64,000 bases of DNA from positions 263,213-327,212 of the forward strand of contig NZ_FMUR01000003.1 of the NCBI RefSeq assembly GCF_900101605.1, in the 5' to 3' direction. Below the pieces are notes generated by a model. It saw only the letters and a list, made by a program, of their open reading frames with translations, had not been told where the DNA came from and searched no databases. Below are positions 25,771 to 33,930 of this stretch, piece by piece (the first letter of the stretch is position 1; every line of letters starts with the position of its first letter). Source of the DNA: Butyrivibrio hungatei. Lineage in GTDB: Bacteria > Bacillota > Clostridia > Lachnospirales > Lachnospiraceae. Position numbers and translations under genes: made by a program.

Positions 25771-26820
25771 TTATTTTCTTAGTGATTCCCAATATTCATT
25801 TCCACGCATATAGGCAAATTTTTCATCATTACAAAATGCAGTAATTATATTTGCCTTATAATTCTTCATAAACTCCGACTTATCTATATGTTCTTTATCC
25901 TTGTTTCTAAGATGGATGTACAGATCAGACGTACCGATATCCAATATTGTATCAGCACTCTCTATAAGCTGTTTCATCAAAGAAGCCGTTTTATCAACAT
26001 CTTTTTCATATGCAGCAAGGTCAATTTTCTGCATGTTTTCCTGAAAAGCACCAAGATCAAAACATCTCGCAACCTCTCCGCTTATATCAGCCAACCTATA
26101 TGCCATTTTTAGATTCCCGGCATCCACATAGAGTCTCTGCAAAGCATTCAATACGCTTCGAATCTGATTGACTTCCTCAAGCATAAGATCTTCAAACTTT
26201 TTAAAAGCCTCTTCTGTTCCCCCCTTCTTTTCACATATTACCGCTTGGAAAAATCTGCGTTCATAACCTCTCTCATCAAAATTAATCAAAAGCTGCTCTG
26301 CCTTGGCAAAATCCTCTTCCCTGTAATACAGTAAAAAAAGTGATCTTGCAGCAGCTTTTTTTATTGTCTCATCTTCTGACTCTACCAAGCTAAGAAGCCA
26401 TGCAGAAATGTACTTATCATATTTTTTCAGATTATGAAAACCGGGTTTTAACCGCGCAGCATCTAAAATTATAGCTGTTTTCCATTTTAACTTTTCACAG
26501 TTTGGATATTCTTCTATCTTTTTTTGCGCAACATCAAACAAATCCTCATAAGGCTCTTTTGCCAGCTTTTTGCTTAGTTCCCTTATGTATACGTCAACTT
26601 CTTCATCCGTAAGGTTATCTTTAAATGACAGCAGTTCGTCAGTTGATATTCCAAGAAGCCTTGCAATCGGAGCAAGCAAATTGATATCGGGAAGTGTATT
26701 CTCATTCTCCCACTTATTGACAGCCGGCGTAGTCACTCCCAGACTTGTAGCCATTTCTTCCTGCGTAAGTCCCAACTCTTTGCGGTATTTCCGTATCACT
26801 TTTCCTATAGTCATTTTCAC
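25771..26820 (-). CDS. XRE-family regulator with C-terminal helical repeats
   Basis: A 349-aa protein with an N-terminal helix-turn-helix of the Cro/C1 type (VIRKYRKELGLTQEEMATSL, then VTTPAVNKWENENTLPD) in the first 65 residues. About 280 residues of TPR-like helices follow. Such fusions are found in peptide- or metabolite-sensing regulators, but the ligand is not evident. It stands alone between repeat-rich gaps. The 230-base gap upstream contains AT-rich promoter-like sequence without a clear box pair. Confidence 0.85.
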   Translation of the reverse strand: MKMTIGKVIRKYRKELGLTQEEMATSLGVTTPAVNKWENENTLPDINLLAPIARLLGISTDELLSFKDNLTDEEVDVYIRELSKKLAKEPYEDLFDVAQKKIEEYPNCEKLKWKTAIILDAARLKPGFHNLKKYDKYISAWLLSLVESEDETIKKAAARSLFLLYYREEDFAKAEQLLINFDERGYERRFFQAVICEKKGGTEEAFKKFEDLMLEEVNQIRSVLNALQRLYVDAGNLKMAYRLADISGEVARCFDLGAFQENMQKIDLAAYEKDVDKTASLMKQLIESADTILDIGTSDLYIHLRNKDKEHIDKSEFMKNYKANIITAFCNDEKFAYMRGNEYWESLRK

Positions 26821-27007
26821 GGTCTCCTCTAATATTCTTAATGCTATTATTCTTATTCAGCATCACTCATAATTTGTCTGTTACTTTTTATAACCGGCGC
26901 CGTTTTATGTAATGATATCGGATTTTACCGCACTTTTCTATTGAATCGGCATTAAGTATCAGGGAATTTTTTTAACCGACAGGAAAGTTTTTAGATAAAG
27001 AGAAAAA

Positions 27008-27042
27008 AGACAAGGAGACAAATGAACCGTCCCCTTGTCTTT
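27008..27042 (-). terminator. REP-like hairpin acting as terminator of the hydrolase gene
   Basis: AGACAAGGAGAC and GTCCCCTTGTCT pair with one mismatch around a loop containing GAACC. The left flank is A-rich and the right flank T-rich, giving U tails in both directions. It begins nine bases past the hydrolase stop and also contains the GAACCGTCCCC core (27024-27034), so one element acts as both repeat and terminator. Confidence 0.75.
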
Positions 27043-27050
27043 TGGCTTTT

Positions 27051-27614
27051 TTATGCTTTGATAAAGCTTTCCACCTTTTCCATGATTCCTTTAAGATTAC
27101 AGATATCTGCCGCCGCAGAATCTGTCTCAAGGGAATGATTTGCCTTATCAACTTTATAGAGTTCCAATTCAAGTTCATCGCACTTAGCCTGAGCTACATC
27201 TGTACTACACCAGGGATCGTCAAGTCCATGAAATACAATTCCTGATTTAGGTGCGAGCCTGTCAAAAGTCTGTGGAACAGGCGTAAAAACAAGGTTTCTC
27301 GCATTTACACCAAGCCGACTGTCAAAATACGCAGCCAAAGCAGTCCCTATACTTTTACCTATAAAAACAACATCACTGTATTCGCCAAAATCAATTTTGC
27401 CAAGCCTGTCATTAATCTGATCAACCGCTATTTCAAAAGCTTCCTTCATGCGCACCTTATCGTTCATAATCTCTCTGGCCTTATAAGGAAACTCGTAATT
27501 AACTTCAACTATTTCATAGCCATTTTCCACGGCAATTCTCTTCGAAAAATACAACAACGGCTTATCACTGTGATAACCCATCCCCGGAAAAATAACGGCA
27601 ACTTTTTTTCTCAT
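27051..27614 (-). CDS. Small alpha/beta hydrolase
   Basis: A 187-aa alpha/beta-hydrolase-fold protein. The nucleophile elbow reads IGKSIGTALAAYF (Ser), the acid loop HGLDDPWC (Asp) and the terminal His NHSLE. A starting core VAVIFPGMGYHSDKPLLY completes the fold. The shape resembles the KANL3/Tex30-type small hydrolases, with unknown substrate. The ATG at 27614 is chosen because GGAGG precedes it; the ATG twelve bases upstream overlaps that site. Confidence 0.8.
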   Translation of the reverse strand: MRKKVAVIFPGMGYHSDKPLLYFSKRIAVENGYEIVEVNYEFPYKAREIMNDKVRMKEAFEIAVDQINDRLGKIDFGEYSDVVFIGKSIGTALAAYFDSRLGVNARNLVFTPVPQTFDRLAPKSGIVFHGLDDPWCSTDVAQAKCDELELELYKVDKANHSLETDSAAADICNLKGIMEKVESFIKA

Positions 27615-27632
27615 ACACTCCTCCATAGCGGC

Positions 27633-27650
27633 ATGTCAAAGGGACGGTTC
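27633..27650. repeat. REP-like unit downstream of the RAYT gene
   Basis: ATGTCAAAGGGACGGTTC carries the GGGACGGTTC core (27641-27650). It is oriented opposite to the two units upstream of the RAYT-like gene, so the gene is flanked by inverted REP-like sequences. Confidence 0.7.
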
Positions 27651-27772
27651 TTCTGTCTTATCTTCTACCATATCTGCGTTCCCTCTCCTGCCGATTTTGC
27701 ATTTTCGGTTTTCTTAAAAACCACTTTTTAAGATATATCACAAGGCTATCATAAGTTCAATCTGCTGTTACC

Positions 27773-28522
27773 TCAAAAATTTCCTCTTGCCTTCAAAACT
27801 ATGTTTCTGCCTATTCCGGTAAGCCTTTCAATCTGTCTTATCGATAATCCTTCGGCCTTGAGTTTCCACAACGCCGCATCTCTTTCTTTTTTACCAAGCT
27901 TTTGAAGATCCGTCCCTGTTGTCACCCCTAAAGTCGACATTATCACATCTTGGGCCCACTCATCGTTATGTACGGTAAAAACAGGTTCCATGCATTGATC
28001 ATCATTATCTTTTAAAACATAAGATGCATATTGCTGCTTACTTTGGAAAAAAGATTTTATAACTGATAAATCCATATATTCAGGCACATTATCATATATG
28101 TTATAGCTACTCCACGAATATTTTGAAGTTCTGCAGATTCCGGCTTTTTGCGGATTTTGAAGAATATATCTAAATACAGTCAAAAAATATATCTCATTTT
28201 CAACCGGTTCACTTATATACCTATCTTGAAAAAGATGCCCAACGTGACTGTATTTTTTATTATAATACCAGGAATAGCTCACTCCTATTTTTTTCATAGT
28301 CAAAGACAAAGAATTTAAATCTCCATGTAAAAGCAAATGCACATGGTTATTCATAAGGCAATAGCAACAGACCTTAACTTCGGTCTCCAAACAGTATTTC
28401 TTTAACCTGTCCAAATAAAATTTAAAATCATCAGCAGACTCAAACAGGACCTGTTTTCCGATTCCTCTTTCGATCACATGCATGTAACCGCTTCTGCTCA
28501 TTATACGCGCGCTACGCGGCAA
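27773..28522 (-). CDS. REP-associated (RAYT-type) Y1 transposase
   Basis: This 249-aa protein is of the IS200-like Y1 superfamily. Visible are the start PRSARIMSRSGYMHVIERG, the metal-binding HUH motif in MNNHVHLLLHG (His-x-His), and the catalytic Tyr region around DRYISEPVENEIYFLTVFRYI with PQKAG. A C-terminal helix-turn-helix-like SIRQIERLTGI follows. The start is a TTG at 28522 with AGGAGG upstream; the longer frame has no ribosome site. Being surrounded by GGGACGGTTC palindromes supports a RAYT, which processes REP hairpins, rather than an autonomous insertion sequence. The reading frame is intact. Confidence 0.88.
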   Translation of the reverse strand: MPRSARIMSRSGYMHVIERGIGKQVLFESADDFKFYLDRLKKYCLETEVKVCCYCLMNNHVHLLLHGDLNSLSLTMKKIGVSYSWYYNKKYSHVGHLFQDRYISEPVENEIYFLTVFRYILQNPQKAGICRTSKYSWSSYNIYDNVPEYMDLSVIKSFFQSKQQYASYVLKDNDDQCMEPVFTVHNDEWAQDVIMSTLGVTTGTDLQKLGKKERDAALWKLKAEGLSIRQIERLTGIGRNIVLKARGNF

Positions 28523-28672
28523 AACAACACCTCCTAAGTAAATATAGTCTTCATGGGAAAATACAAATAGAAAATATTCTCTACTTGTTCGTCTTGAAAA
28601 AGACAAGAATAAATATGCTGATTACTTTACCATCTAAATCAGAAGATGTAAATAAGAAATTTTCCATTCAAT

Positions 28673-28741
28673 AAAAAACACTGTTCCGAAAAAGTAACTT
28701 TACCTTTTCAAAACAGTGTTTTCGATATGAAATATAAGACA
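28673..28741 (-). terminator. Terminator-repeat, copy 1
   Basis: AAAACACTGTT and AACAGTGTTTT form the stem (28675-28722), with a U-rich tail on the minus strand. The block from 28673 to about 28741 is identical by eye to 30774-30842, and both copies are followed by a GAACCGTCCC unit. This copy lies behind the SEDS-like gene. Confidence 0.85.
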
Positions 28742-28795
28742 GATGAACCGTCCCTGTGTCACCCTAAGACAGATGAACCGTCCCTGTGTCACCAC
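28737..28795. repeat. Two tandem REP-like units
   Basis: A 30-bp unit containing AGATGAACCGTCCCTGTGTC occurs twice in direct tandem, with cores at 28745-28754 and 28775-28784. It reaches to within two bases of the SEDS-like stop codon and lies 220 bases upstream of the RAYT start. Confidence 0.85.
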
Positions 28796-28796
28796 G

Positions 28797-30173
28797 TTAA
28801 GCTGCCTCTGCGATCGTAGGATTATTTTCCACGCGAATGTCCTGATATCTGTAAATCGACAGAACAATACCCAGAAGAACATATTCCACTACAATGTGGC
28901 CGGTACCGATACTAAAAAAAGGAAGTGTAGTTCCCGCAAGCGGAAGCAAACCAAAAACAATCAAAAAATTTGATACAGCCTGTATTGCTATCACAATTCC
29001 ACAGCTGAATCCAACAATGGATCCAAGGCTATTTTTTTGCTTAACAGAAACACTGAATACATATATCGCCAGAACAATCAAGCTGACTATAATTAGTGCA
29101 ACCACCGCTTTTCCGCATGTAGCGGCAATTGGTGCCAATACGAAATCTGCCATTGATTCCGGTAGCCCATATACACTTTCCATTGCGCTTTCACTTTTCC
29201 CTATAAATCTGCTCTTCAAAAAAATATTATCGAGACACGAATTAGTATAATTCATGTACTTTAACTTTTCATCGGCGCTATTTACCGCTATCCCTATATG
29301 CGAAAGCCATGCTTTAAAACGCGCATTTTGATATCCGCTTGAACTTGCGATACGAAGAGCACTTAACGCAGTAGTTGTCACAAAGATAATTCCCGTAATT
29401 TTCAAAAACTTACTTTTATCAACCCTATACCAATTTTTATTTAATGCGATCGCAAAAAGAATAATCTCTGAAATCAGCATGAGCATAGCATCATTAAGGG
29501 ATATTCTGCCATATAGAATTAGCGAAAATGCAGGTGCGATCATCCATAAAAAAATCTTGAATATTGCACCGATTCCTTTGTTTCTATAGTCATACAATAT
29601 TCCGGCAAATATAGGCAAATACAATATAAACAGAACCTGCGTCGAAAAAACCATGTTACCAAGCTTAATCCATCTTCTGGCTCCATTAATTGATACGCCA
29701 AATACAATAGCAAGAAAAGTCAAAAAGATCAAAAAAGCTCCGGCTATTAATCGACTTCTTCCGGCAAGGATAGTGTAATCCAATCGATAAACGATTATCA
29801 TTGCGATTACTCCCAGTAAAACACCACTTAGCTGTTGAAATACAAATCCACTGTATTCAACGTTTCCGTAGGGATGCGCGGAAAACGTAAGACACATCGT
29901 GCCCACACCAAGAATACTTATGTAAATGATATACAACAGGAATCTCCATTCCAAGCGAGGTCTGTGTATAAAGTCAAGATTTACTCCGACGCTCACAGGA
30001 TCCCCCATCTCTTCCACAGCTTGCAATATCGCCCGGTCGTGATCCACGCCTTTCTTTTGCAAACCTTCGGCACGATCCTCGATATGATTTTGTAATTCCT
30101 TACCTACAAATTCTCTTGCCTTTTTATCCCGAATCTGATTCTTAACTTCAGTTAAATACTCTTCAATTCTCAT
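28797..30173 (-). CDS. SEDS (FtsW/RodA-like) protein with N-terminal HAAS domain
   Basis: This 458-aa protein begins with a HAAS-type cytoplasmic helical domain (about 1-75: EEYLTEVKNQIRDKKAREF, then EEMGDPVSVG). About ten membrane segments follow, matching the SEDS family of peptidoglycan glycosyltransferases. The family's conserved extracellular loop is visible as GLPESMADFVLAPIAA, retaining the Asp after LPExxx, but the usual GEE that follows is replaced. It is downstream of a PadR gene, 17 bases away, and so is probably PadR-controlled. Canonical RodA/FtsW lack the HAAS part. The ATG at 30173 has GAGGAG upstream. Whether it polymerises glycan is not known. Confidence 0.8.
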   Translation of the reverse strand: MRIEEYLTEVKNQIRDKKAREFVGKELQNHIEDRAEGLQKKGVDHDRAILQAVEEMGDPVSVGVNLDFIHRPRLEWRFLLYIIYISILGVGTMCLTFSAHPYGNVEYSGFVFQQLSGVLLGVIAMIIVYRLDYTILAGRSRLIAGAFLIFLTFLAIVFGVSINGARRWIKLGNMVFSTQVLFILYLPIFAGILYDYRNKGIGAIFKIFLWMIAPAFSLILYGRISLNDAMLMLISEIILFAIALNKNWYRVDKSKFLKITGIIFVTTTALSALRIASSSGYQNARFKAWLSHIGIAVNSADEKLKYMNYTNSCLDNIFLKSRFIGKSESAMESVYGLPESMADFVLAPIAATCGKAVVALIIVSLIVLAIYVFSVSVKQKNSLGSIVGFSCGIVIAIQAVSNFLIVFGLLPLAGTTLPFFSIGTGHIVVEYVLLGIVLSIYRYQDIRVENNPTIAEAA

Positions 30174-30190
30174 CTTGTTAGTCTCCTCTT

Positions 30191-30529
30191 TCACATACCC
30201 ATGCCGAACGAAAGTACATTTGCAACTGCCGCTGTATAAATATCCCACTCTTCAACTTTTTTCTTAAGAAATTTTTTCCCTTCATCTGTTATGGAATAAT
30301 ATTTTCTTATTTTTCCATAACCCGCTTTCTCATACGACACGAGATATTTCTTTGATTCCAACGAATGCAAAAGAGGATAAAGCGTGCCAACTTTCAATTC
30401 GAAGACATTTTGAGATCTCTCGCTCAGCTTCTCGATCATCTCGTAGCCATACATATCTTTTTCAGAAAGCAGCTTAAGCAACATTGTGCCCATACTCCCT
30501 GATAACAAGGTTTTATCTATAGTATTCAT
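30191..30529 (-). CDS. PadR-family transcriptional regulator
   Basis: A 112-aa PadR regulator: MLLKLLSEKDMYGYEMIEKL, the recognition segment KVGTLYPLLHSLESKKYLVS, the wing KIRKYYSITDEG, and a C-terminal dimerisation helix. It forms an operon with the HAAS-SEDS gene. Upstream sequence is dense in ATATCGAT palindromes, likely its own operator. Its clear distance from the PadR at 4.1 kb shows two independent PadR/HAAS modules in this window. Confidence 0.9.
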   Translation of the reverse strand: MNTIDKTLLSGSMGTMLLKLLSEKDMYGYEMIEKLSERSQNVFELKVGTLYPLLHSLESKKYLVSYEKAGYGKIRKYYSITDEGKKFLKKKVEEWDIYTAAVANVLSFGMGM

Positions 30530-30545
30530 CGCATTGTCCCTCCTA

Positions 30546-30603
30546 TATCGATAATCAATATATATCGACTATCATAAGTCTATATCGATATTCGATATGA
30601 GTC
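30546..30603 (-). promoter_or_regulatory. Operator-like ATATCGAT cluster upstream of PadR
   Basis: Four overlapping copies of TATATCGA(T/C) and its complement lie in 58 bases upstream of padR. The minus-strand TTGACT (30598-30603) could be a -35, with TATAGA as a poorly spaced -10. The arrangement suggests PadR autoregulation, but the exact promoter cannot be fixed. Confidence 0.55.
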
Positions 30604-30684
30604 AATTCCAATTTGCTTAATTCGACTTTTATCTCTTTTTTTAATTAAAAAAGTATTTAGCTCGAGAAATGCTAGCGCGCACGC

Positions 30685-30750
30685 GGCATTGCGACGCAAT
30701 TATCTACCACTCCGCGAGCCGCGCATAAATGCGGAGCTTTTTATATCAAA
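30685..30750 (+). other. GC-rich double hairpin with terminator-like end
   Basis: ATTGCG-A-CGCAAT (30688-30700) is followed by CTCCGC...GCGGAG (30710-30736) and then CTTTTTATAT. On the plus strand this looks like the 3' end of a short structured transcript or a stray terminator. No gene precedes it. The rest of the gap 30530-30893 holds the PadR operator cluster and a terminator-repeat. Confidence 0.4.
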
Positions 30751-30773
30751 GGAATGTAATTTCCTATGTATAG

Positions 30774-30855
30774 AAAAAACACTGTTCCGAAAAAGTAACT
30801 TTACCTTTTCAAAACAGTGTTTTCGATATGAAATATAAGACACACGAACCGTCCC
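30774..30855 (-). terminator. Terminator-repeat, copy 2, with REP-like unit
   Basis: The 69-bp block at 30774-30842 repeats that at 28673-28741. The adjacent GAACCGTCCC core (30846-30855) continues the similarity with a few changes. It terminates the radical SAM gene on the minus strand. Confidence 0.85.
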
Positions 30856-30893
30856 TTTGACATCACTTAGCTGATACCTACATTTCCCTTCTG

Positions 30894-31784
30894 TCAAAAT
30901 TCACCGTCAAACAAACTCATCTGTGAATACTTTTCCGGAAATTCATACATAAACTTAAAGCATTCATCCACACTCGACAATATACCGTTCTCTGCGCATA
31001 TATCCTTAAATATCGCCGTCAGCTCTTTTGCATTTGGACTTGGTAATTCATATGCGTTACCGTATTGATTGATATACTTTTTCTTCATTCCGGGAAAAAA
31101 CCTATCAAGTGCCGCATAATAATACTCTCTGTCGCCGTCTCGAAGCGTCAGCCCCATACCAAAATCAATAACGCCTTTTACCCCGACTCGCGCGCACTCA
31201 CTTAAGATTGCCGTTATGTTCTCCTTTGTATCATTTATGAAAGGAAGAATCGGTGTGATCCAAACAACAGTCGGAATCCCCCTTTTTTGCATCTCTTCAA
31301 GCACTTCTATTCTTCGTTTTGTATTGCAGACATTCGGCTCAAGTATGCCGCACAGCTCATCGTCATAGGTCGTAAGCGTCATCTGCACCACGCATTTTGC
31401 AGAGCGATTTATCTCATCCAAAAGATCTATATCTTGGAGTATACGGTCCGATTTTGTCTGAACAGCCACTCCAAAGCCATATTTTAATATAATCTCAAGG
31501 CATCTCCTTGTAAGACGCAGCTCCTCTTCGCAGTGCATATAAGGATCGGACATTGCTCCCGTTCCTATCATGCACTTTTTCCTCTTGGATCTGAGTGTCC
31601 TTTCAAGCAGCTCCGGTGCATTCTGCTTAACTTCTATATCTTCAAAAGGATGCTTAAATTGATAGCATTTACTCCTGCTATCACAATAGATACATCCATG
31701 AGAGCACCCTCTGTAAATATTCATTCCGCAGTGTCCACCGCTGCCCGTAAGAATACCTTTAGCATCGACAAAATGCATGCTCAC
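30894..31784 (-). CDS. SPL-family radical SAM protein
   Basis: A 296-aa radical SAM enzyme. The [4Fe-4S] motif is RGCSHGCIYCDSR (Cys-x3-Cys-x2-Cys) near residue 27, followed by IGTGAMSDPYMHCEEELRLT and VQTKSDRIL. These features match the group related to spore photoproduct lyase (Rv2578c-like), which is widespread in non-sporulating bacteria and of unknown substrate. A DNA-repair role is only suggested by the family name. Confidence 0.85.
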   Translation of the reverse strand: MSMHFVDAKGILTGSGGHCGMNIYRGCSHGCIYCDSRSKCYQFKHPFEDIEVKQNAPELLERTLRSKRKKCMIGTGAMSDPYMHCEEELRLTRRCLEIILKYGFGVAVQTKSDRILQDIDLLDEINRSAKCVVQMTLTTYDDELCGILEPNVCNTKRRIEVLEEMQKRGIPTVVWITPILPFINDTKENITAILSECARVGVKGVIDFGMGLTLRDGDREYYYAALDRFFPGMKKKYINQYGNAYELPSPNAKELTAIFKDICAENGILSSVDECFKFMYEFPEKYSQMSLFDGEF

Positions 31785-31796
31785 CCATCCTCATTT

Positions 31797-32240
31797 TTAT
31801 GCCATCATTGATAACTCAATTTCATCCTCATCTTCTGCGCCGGTCTCTTTAAAGCCCATATTTCGATATAACGCCAGAGCTGCGTCATTATCCCTATTGC
31901 AGGTAAGCGTAACTCTATTTGAATCCCCAAACGGCTTCGTTCTTATGTAAAAAAGAATCTGCTCAAGTGCTGCTTTTCCATACCCGTGAGCTTGATATTT
32001 TTCATCGATCATCATATGCCAGATATCATATTCCGGCACATCATAATCATAAATTACCATAACATATCCGACCATTTCGTCATCATTGTAAATCCCAAAA
32101 GGTTGACACTGATCACGATAAACATAAGCCTGCGCCAGACTGCGAATCGGATGAGAGACAAATCGTTCCTGACTTTTACCTAATTTCAAATTAAACGCAT
32201 CAATAAAATTCTCTTCTGTAATTTTCCTAAGATTAACCAT
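31797..32240 (-). CDS. GNAT-family N-acetyltransferase
   Basis: A 147-aa acetyltransferase. The acetyl-CoA motif is visible as MMIDEKYQAHGYGKAAL (Q/RxxGxG/A-type), and the C-terminal ALALYRNMGFKETG is typical of the fold. It resembles diamine acetyltransferases of the PaiA/BltD group, but the substrate is uncertain. The ATG at 32240 has GAAGGT upstream. It follows the methyltransferase gene by 16 bases. Confidence 0.82.
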   Translation of the reverse strand: MVNLRKITEENFIDAFNLKLGKSQERFVSHPIRSLAQAYVYRDQCQPFGIYNDDEMVGYVMVIYDYDVPEYDIWHMMIDEKYQAHGYGKAALEQILFYIRTKPFGDSNRVTLTCNRDNDAALALYRNMGFKETGAEDEDEIELSMMA

Positions 32241-32256
32241 ACATACCTTCAGCTTT

Positions 32257-33009
32257 TTATCTATTCCCATATGAGATCACATGGCATCTCGCCGCAACAA
32301 ATCCATTCGAATCGCTAAATTCCGAGTCTACATCGTGATCACTGAGAAATCTGCTAATTTCATCTTTATCTTCCGAACGAACATAGTCTACATAATCGTT
32401 GATTCTGACACCGATATTTTTTAGCCCCAGTCGCTCCATAACAATCGGAAGCTTTATTCCAATCTGATAATCTCTTCCGCCGCTCTTTATTTCTTTTATC
32501 CACTTTTGTTCCAGATAATCATCATTTTTAAATGGATAAAAATCCGTCGAATCTATGTAAACACCTGCATTTTCCAATCTTCTGCTCGGTTCTGTACAAA
32601 TCACCAGTCCGCCGTCTTTTGCAGTATCTATCATCTTTTTAAGAATCTGCACCGGATTGGGAAGGTGACGCAATACAGCTTGACATATAACTACATCATA
32701 TTCCGCAGTTGGTTTGTAATCATTAAGATCAGCCACCTCAAAACTAACCATCTCTGAATTGTCATGAAAGATTTCTTTTGCATTTTCAATAAGTTGTTCC
32801 GAGATATCTATCCCTTTATAAGTGCTCCCTTTCGGGATTATTGGTAAAAAGAGCTGAGCCAAATAGCCATATCCGCAACCAAAATCAATAATTTTGACAG
32901 GCTTATCTATTTTCCATACACATTTCACTAGAAACTCAAAATAATCATTATTCCACAGATGACGCCTGGTGCTATGTAGATACTCGCTTTCTTTTCCCCA
33001 ATCTCTCAT
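32257..33009 (-). CDS. Class I SAM-dependent methyltransferase
   Basis: A 250-aa methyltransferase with the SAM-binding glycine motif IIDFGCGYGYLAQL near residue 40, motif II YKGIDIS, and YDVVICQAVLRHLPNP at the post-II position. The acceptor is unknown. The ATG at 33009 is preferred; the TTG nine bases upstream sits too close to the GGGAG ribosome site. Beyond it begins a gene-free, repeat-rich region of 900 bases. Confidence 0.8.
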   Translation of the reverse strand: MRDWGKESEYLHSTRRHLWNNDYFEFLVKCVWKIDKPVKIIDFGCGYGYLAQLFLPIIPKGSTYKGIDISEQLIENAKEIFHDNSEMVSFEVADLNDYKPTAEYDVVICQAVLRHLPNPVQILKKMIDTAKDGGLVICTEPSRRLENAGVYIDSTDFYPFKNDDYLEQKWIKEIKSGGRDYQIGIKLPIVMERLGLKNIGVRINDYVDYVRSEDKDEISRFLSDHDVDSEFSDSNGFVAARCHVISYGNR

Positions 33010-33206
33010 CAGATTCAATTCTCCCGATTGTTTTTATAAAAAATCAGTTCTTCTATCATATTAGCATATCATGAGGGAACAATTAACGATTATTAACCGT
33101 AACAGACAGTACGGCGATTGACGGCATTTTAAATCAAAGTATTTTCCGCATTTTCGTGCTCGGATTCTATTTTCGCACTTTCAAAGTTTTCTTTCCGGCT
33201 TATCAC

Positions 33207-33565
33207 ATGACCTATCTGAGCAAATTCTTCCAAATAGGTCATGCAACGCTTTTGCTTTTCCGCGCATCTCATGACCTTTCTGTTCAAATTCTTCCGTATA
33301 GGTCATGTACCCTTTTTGCTTTCCTGGCACACTTTATGACCCTTTTACGCTATTTCTTCCGAATAGGTCATATGACACTTCTGCTTTTCCGACGCTCCTC
33401 ATGACCTATATACACAAATTCTTCTGTATAGGTCATATACGCTCTTGGCTTTTCCAATCCTCCTCATGACCCTTCTACGCTAATTCCTCTGAATAGGTCA
33501 TATGGCGCTTTATTTTCCCGGCATACCTCATGACCTATATACACAAATTCTTCCGTATAGGTCAT
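33207..33565. repeat. Six-unit tandem array of 36-bp dyads at 64-65 bp period
   Basis: Six units start at 33207, 33271, 33336, 33401, 33466 and 33530. Each opens with ATGACC(T/C)(A/T)T and closes 36 bases later with ATAGGTCAT, so each is an inverted repeat around a roughly 17-base centre containing AAATTCTTC. The 28-29 base gaps are also alike (core TGCTTTTCC). Units 4 and 6 have perfect 10-bp arms, whereas 3 and 5 share a different left arm, giving an alternating pattern. The period is not a multiple of three and no gene fits. The gap 33019-33707 otherwise holds only a degenerate leading copy (about 33130-33206) and C-rich sequence. Confidence 0.92.
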
Positions 33566-33891
33566 ACATGCACTTTATATATAATCTGTACAACATCAAA
33601 TCTACTAAGCAAGCCTCCTCTTACGCAACACCGCACAAAATGCCAAAGCCTTCAAAAAGTCAAAACCCCCAAAAAACTCCAAGCCTCCAAGCCCTCCGCC
33701 CCGCTCACAATGGGACTTTGTGCAGAGCACTTAGCGGCTGTGACTACTTAACGAGGTTTTACCGAGTTTAGTAGTCGCGTGTTCTGGCGAGCAAAGCGAG
33801 AGCAGAACTTCCTTAAGCTAGCTTAGTGTGAATCCCAGAACCCATGCAGCGAAGCTGCGGGTGAGAGTCCCCTTCCACACGAAAAATAAAA

Positions 33892-33921
33892 AAAGGATTA
33901 ACTCATCTGAGTTAATCCTTT
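33892..33921 (-). terminator. tRNA-Leu terminator (copy L)
   Basis: A perfect 13-bp stem, AAAGGATTAACTC with GAGTTAATCCTTT, is followed on the minus strand by a run of Ts. Confidence 0.9.
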
Positions 33922-33930
33922 TTATTTTCG

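Noticed and set aside
27773..28606. Autonomous IS200-type insertion sequence
   Set aside because: No typical subterminal IS200 hairpin ends or target duplication were visible; flanking REP-like units and PRSARI start favour a RAYT.
30700..30897. 65-codon minus-strand frame after the radical SAM gene
   Set aside because: It overlaps the terminator-repeat and REP unit, and no ribosome site or recognisable domain is present.
33156..33404. Plus-strand 82-codon open frame over the dyad array
   Set aside because: The repeat period is not a multiple of three, so the frame shifts between units. There is no ribosome site and composition is unlike neighbouring genes.
33207..33565. CRISPR array of 36-bp repeats with 28-29 bp spacers
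   Set aside because: The 'spacers' resemble one another, repeats differ between units and the period is 64-65 with both parts alike, which is a tandem duplication, not a CRISPR. No cas genes are nearby.
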